The translations under genes and the position numbers were made by a program. The notes below the pieces were generated by a model, which searched no databases, had not been told where the DNA came from, and saw nothing but the letters and a program-made list of their open reading frames with translations. Positions 63,082 through 64,000 of a DNA stretch of 64,000 nucleotides are shown in pieces. Every line of letters starts with the position of its first letter. The first letter of the stretch is position 1. The stretch comes from Chryseobacterium sp. 39-10 (lineage in GTDB: Bacteria; Bacteroidota; Bacteroidia; Flavobacteriales; Weeksellaceae): contig MKTK01000007.1 of NCBI GenBank assembly GCA_001898255.1, positions 12,602 to 76,601 of the forward strand, read 5' to 3'.

Positions 63082-64000
63082 CTATAAAACCAGTTCACCA
63101 TAAAGGTCAAATTCTTCTGCAGCAGTAATTTTAACCATTGCAAAATCGCCGACCGAAATGTAAGTATCTTCTGCGGAAACCAAAACCGTATTGTCCACAT
63201 CGGGTGAATCAAATTCTGTTCTTCCCACAAAATAGTTGCCTTCTTTACGATCAAATATGCATCGGAATGTTTTTCCAATTTTTTCCTGATTTTTTTCCCA
63301 TGAGATCTGAGATTGCAATGCCATAATCTCTTCCACCCTACTTTCTTTTACTTCTTGTGGCACATCATCTTCTAGCTGATACGCCGTCGTATTTTCTTCA
63401 TGTGAATAGGTAAAACAACCCAGTCGATCAAACCTTTGTTCGCTTACCCAAGTCTTCATTTCCTGAAATCGCTCTTCTGTTTCTCCTGGAAAGCCCACAA
63501 TGAGCGTTGTTCTAATGGCCATATCAGGAACCTTCTCCCGGAATTTATCGAGCAACGCATTGGTTTTTTCATGCGAAGTACCACGCTTCATTGCCTTTAA
63601 AATATCAGAATTAATATGCTGTAACGGTATATCAATATAATTGCAGACTTTGGGTTCGCTTTTAATAATTTCAAGAACATCCTCCGGAAACCCTGTAGGG
63701 AAAGCATAATGAAGACGAATCCATTCGATACCTTCTACCTTAACCAATTCTTTTAATAAGTCGCCAAGTGCTCTTTTTTTATAAAGATCTAATCCGTAAT
63801 AAGTGAGATCTTGCGCAATGAGAATAAGTTCTTTCACTCCATTCTTGGCCAATTTTTTGGCTTCTACCACCAAATCTTCCACAGGGGTTGAAATATTTTT
63901 TCCTCTCATGAGCGGGATAGCACAAAACGAACACGGGCGATCGCAACCTTCTGCAATTTTAAGATAGGCATAATGCCGAGGCGTTGTTGTCAATCGCTCA
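63082..64000 (-). CDS. rimO: Ribosomal protein S12 methylthiotransferase, N-terminus outside the window
   Basis: A radical-SAM methylthiotransferase frame that continues through the right edge (the codons before TTTPRHYAYLKI read E-R-L). The radical-SAM cluster motif EGCDRPCSFCAIPLMRG binds the catalytic 4Fe-4S, and PLQHINSDILKAMKRGT, VGFPGETEERF and FTYSHEENTTAY follow. The C-terminal TRAM domain ends in EFDLYGELVL. It modifies Asp of ribosomal protein S12. The missing N-terminal UPF0004 domain should be about 130 residues. RimO rather than MiaB from DRPCSFCAIP and the SHEENTTA block. Confidence 0.94.
   Translation of the reverse strand, partial: ERLTTTPRHYAYLKIAEGCDRPCSFCAIPLMRGKNISTPVEDLVVEAKKLAKNGVKELILIAQDLTYYGLDLYKKRALGDLLKELVKVEGIEWIRLHYAFPTGFPEDVLEIIKSEPKVCNYIDIPLQHINSDILKAMKRGTSHEKTNALLDKFREKVPDMAIRTTLIVGFPGETEERFQEMKTWVSEQRFDRLGCFTYSHEENTTAYQLEDDVPQEVKESRVEEIMALQSQISWEKNQEKIGKTFRCIFDRKEGNYFVGRTEFDSPDVDNTVLVSAEDTYISVGDFAMVKITAAEEFDLYGELVL

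Overview
The window looks like a chromosomal segment of a flavobacterium (Bacteroidota), most likely the Chryseobacterium/Kaistella branch of Weeksellaceae. The evidence is the AT-rich sequence, many TAnnTTTG (-7) promoter elements, secreted proteins with type IX secretion (T9SS) C-terminal sorting domains, a PorX regulator, a fused LpxC/FabZ gene and several Bacteroidota-specific families of unknown function (DUF4290, DUF4230, and DUF3109-, DUF2147-type proteins). No rRNA, tRNA, CRISPR array or prophage was seen. Most of the window is core genome. The accessory parts are one REP/RAYT element, one GxxExxY repeat locus and one GC-rich intergenic element.

Layout. 1-5.4 kb: encapsulin shell (cut by the left edge) with its DyP peroxidase cargo, a Zn/Cd-type P-ATPase, an NAD(P)-binding oxidoreductase and an NlpE-like lipoprotein. 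5.5-15 kb: S41 protease, DUF2147 protein, LTA-synthase-like membrane phosphotransferase divergent from phosphatidylserine synthase, DnaQ-like exonuclease, FAH-family hydrolase, universal stress protein and small flavobacterial membrane proteins. 15-20 kb: trigger factor and a metal-type TonB receptor operon. 20-23.4 kb: pfkA-gap and an MpaB-type oxygenase. 23.4-29.2 kb: two T9SS substrates (one a large GH13 amylase), a DUF4230 protein and aqpZ. 29.3-32.6 kb: LuxE-like protein, tandem repeats, GxxExxY protein, LpxH, QueD and a GC-rich element. 32.6-38.7 kb: glyoxylate shunt aceBA with a divergent RamB-type regulator and palindromic operators, then comF and upp. 38.8-43 kb: der, the RAYT/REP element, murA (active-site Cys replaced by Asp) and a DUF4290 gene. 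43-49.6 kb: thiol/heme small proteins, peroxiredoxin-thioredoxin operon, GNAT, a TonB_C-like protein and uvrA. 50-58.3 kb: fhs, then a minus-strand run lpxD-lpxC/fabZ-lpxA-efp-lpxD2-sucD-porin. 58.3-64 kb: HD hydrolase, porX, exonuclease III, RlpA-like protein and rimO (cut by the right edge).

Functional themes are envelope biogenesis (lipid A, MurA, PssA, RlpA, T9SS control), acetate/fatty-acid carbon metabolism under one local regulator, and oxidative/metal stress. The observations most worth following are: the REP hairpins around the RAYT gene, whose stems vary in a compensatory way; phased TTAA/TTTAAC arrays upstream of three promoters; the RamB-type regulator and its operators; the 100-bp tandem repeats that run into the start codon of the LuxE-like gene; and a set of five genes whose -7 element sits only 4-6 bases upstream of the ATG, implying leaderless mRNAs.
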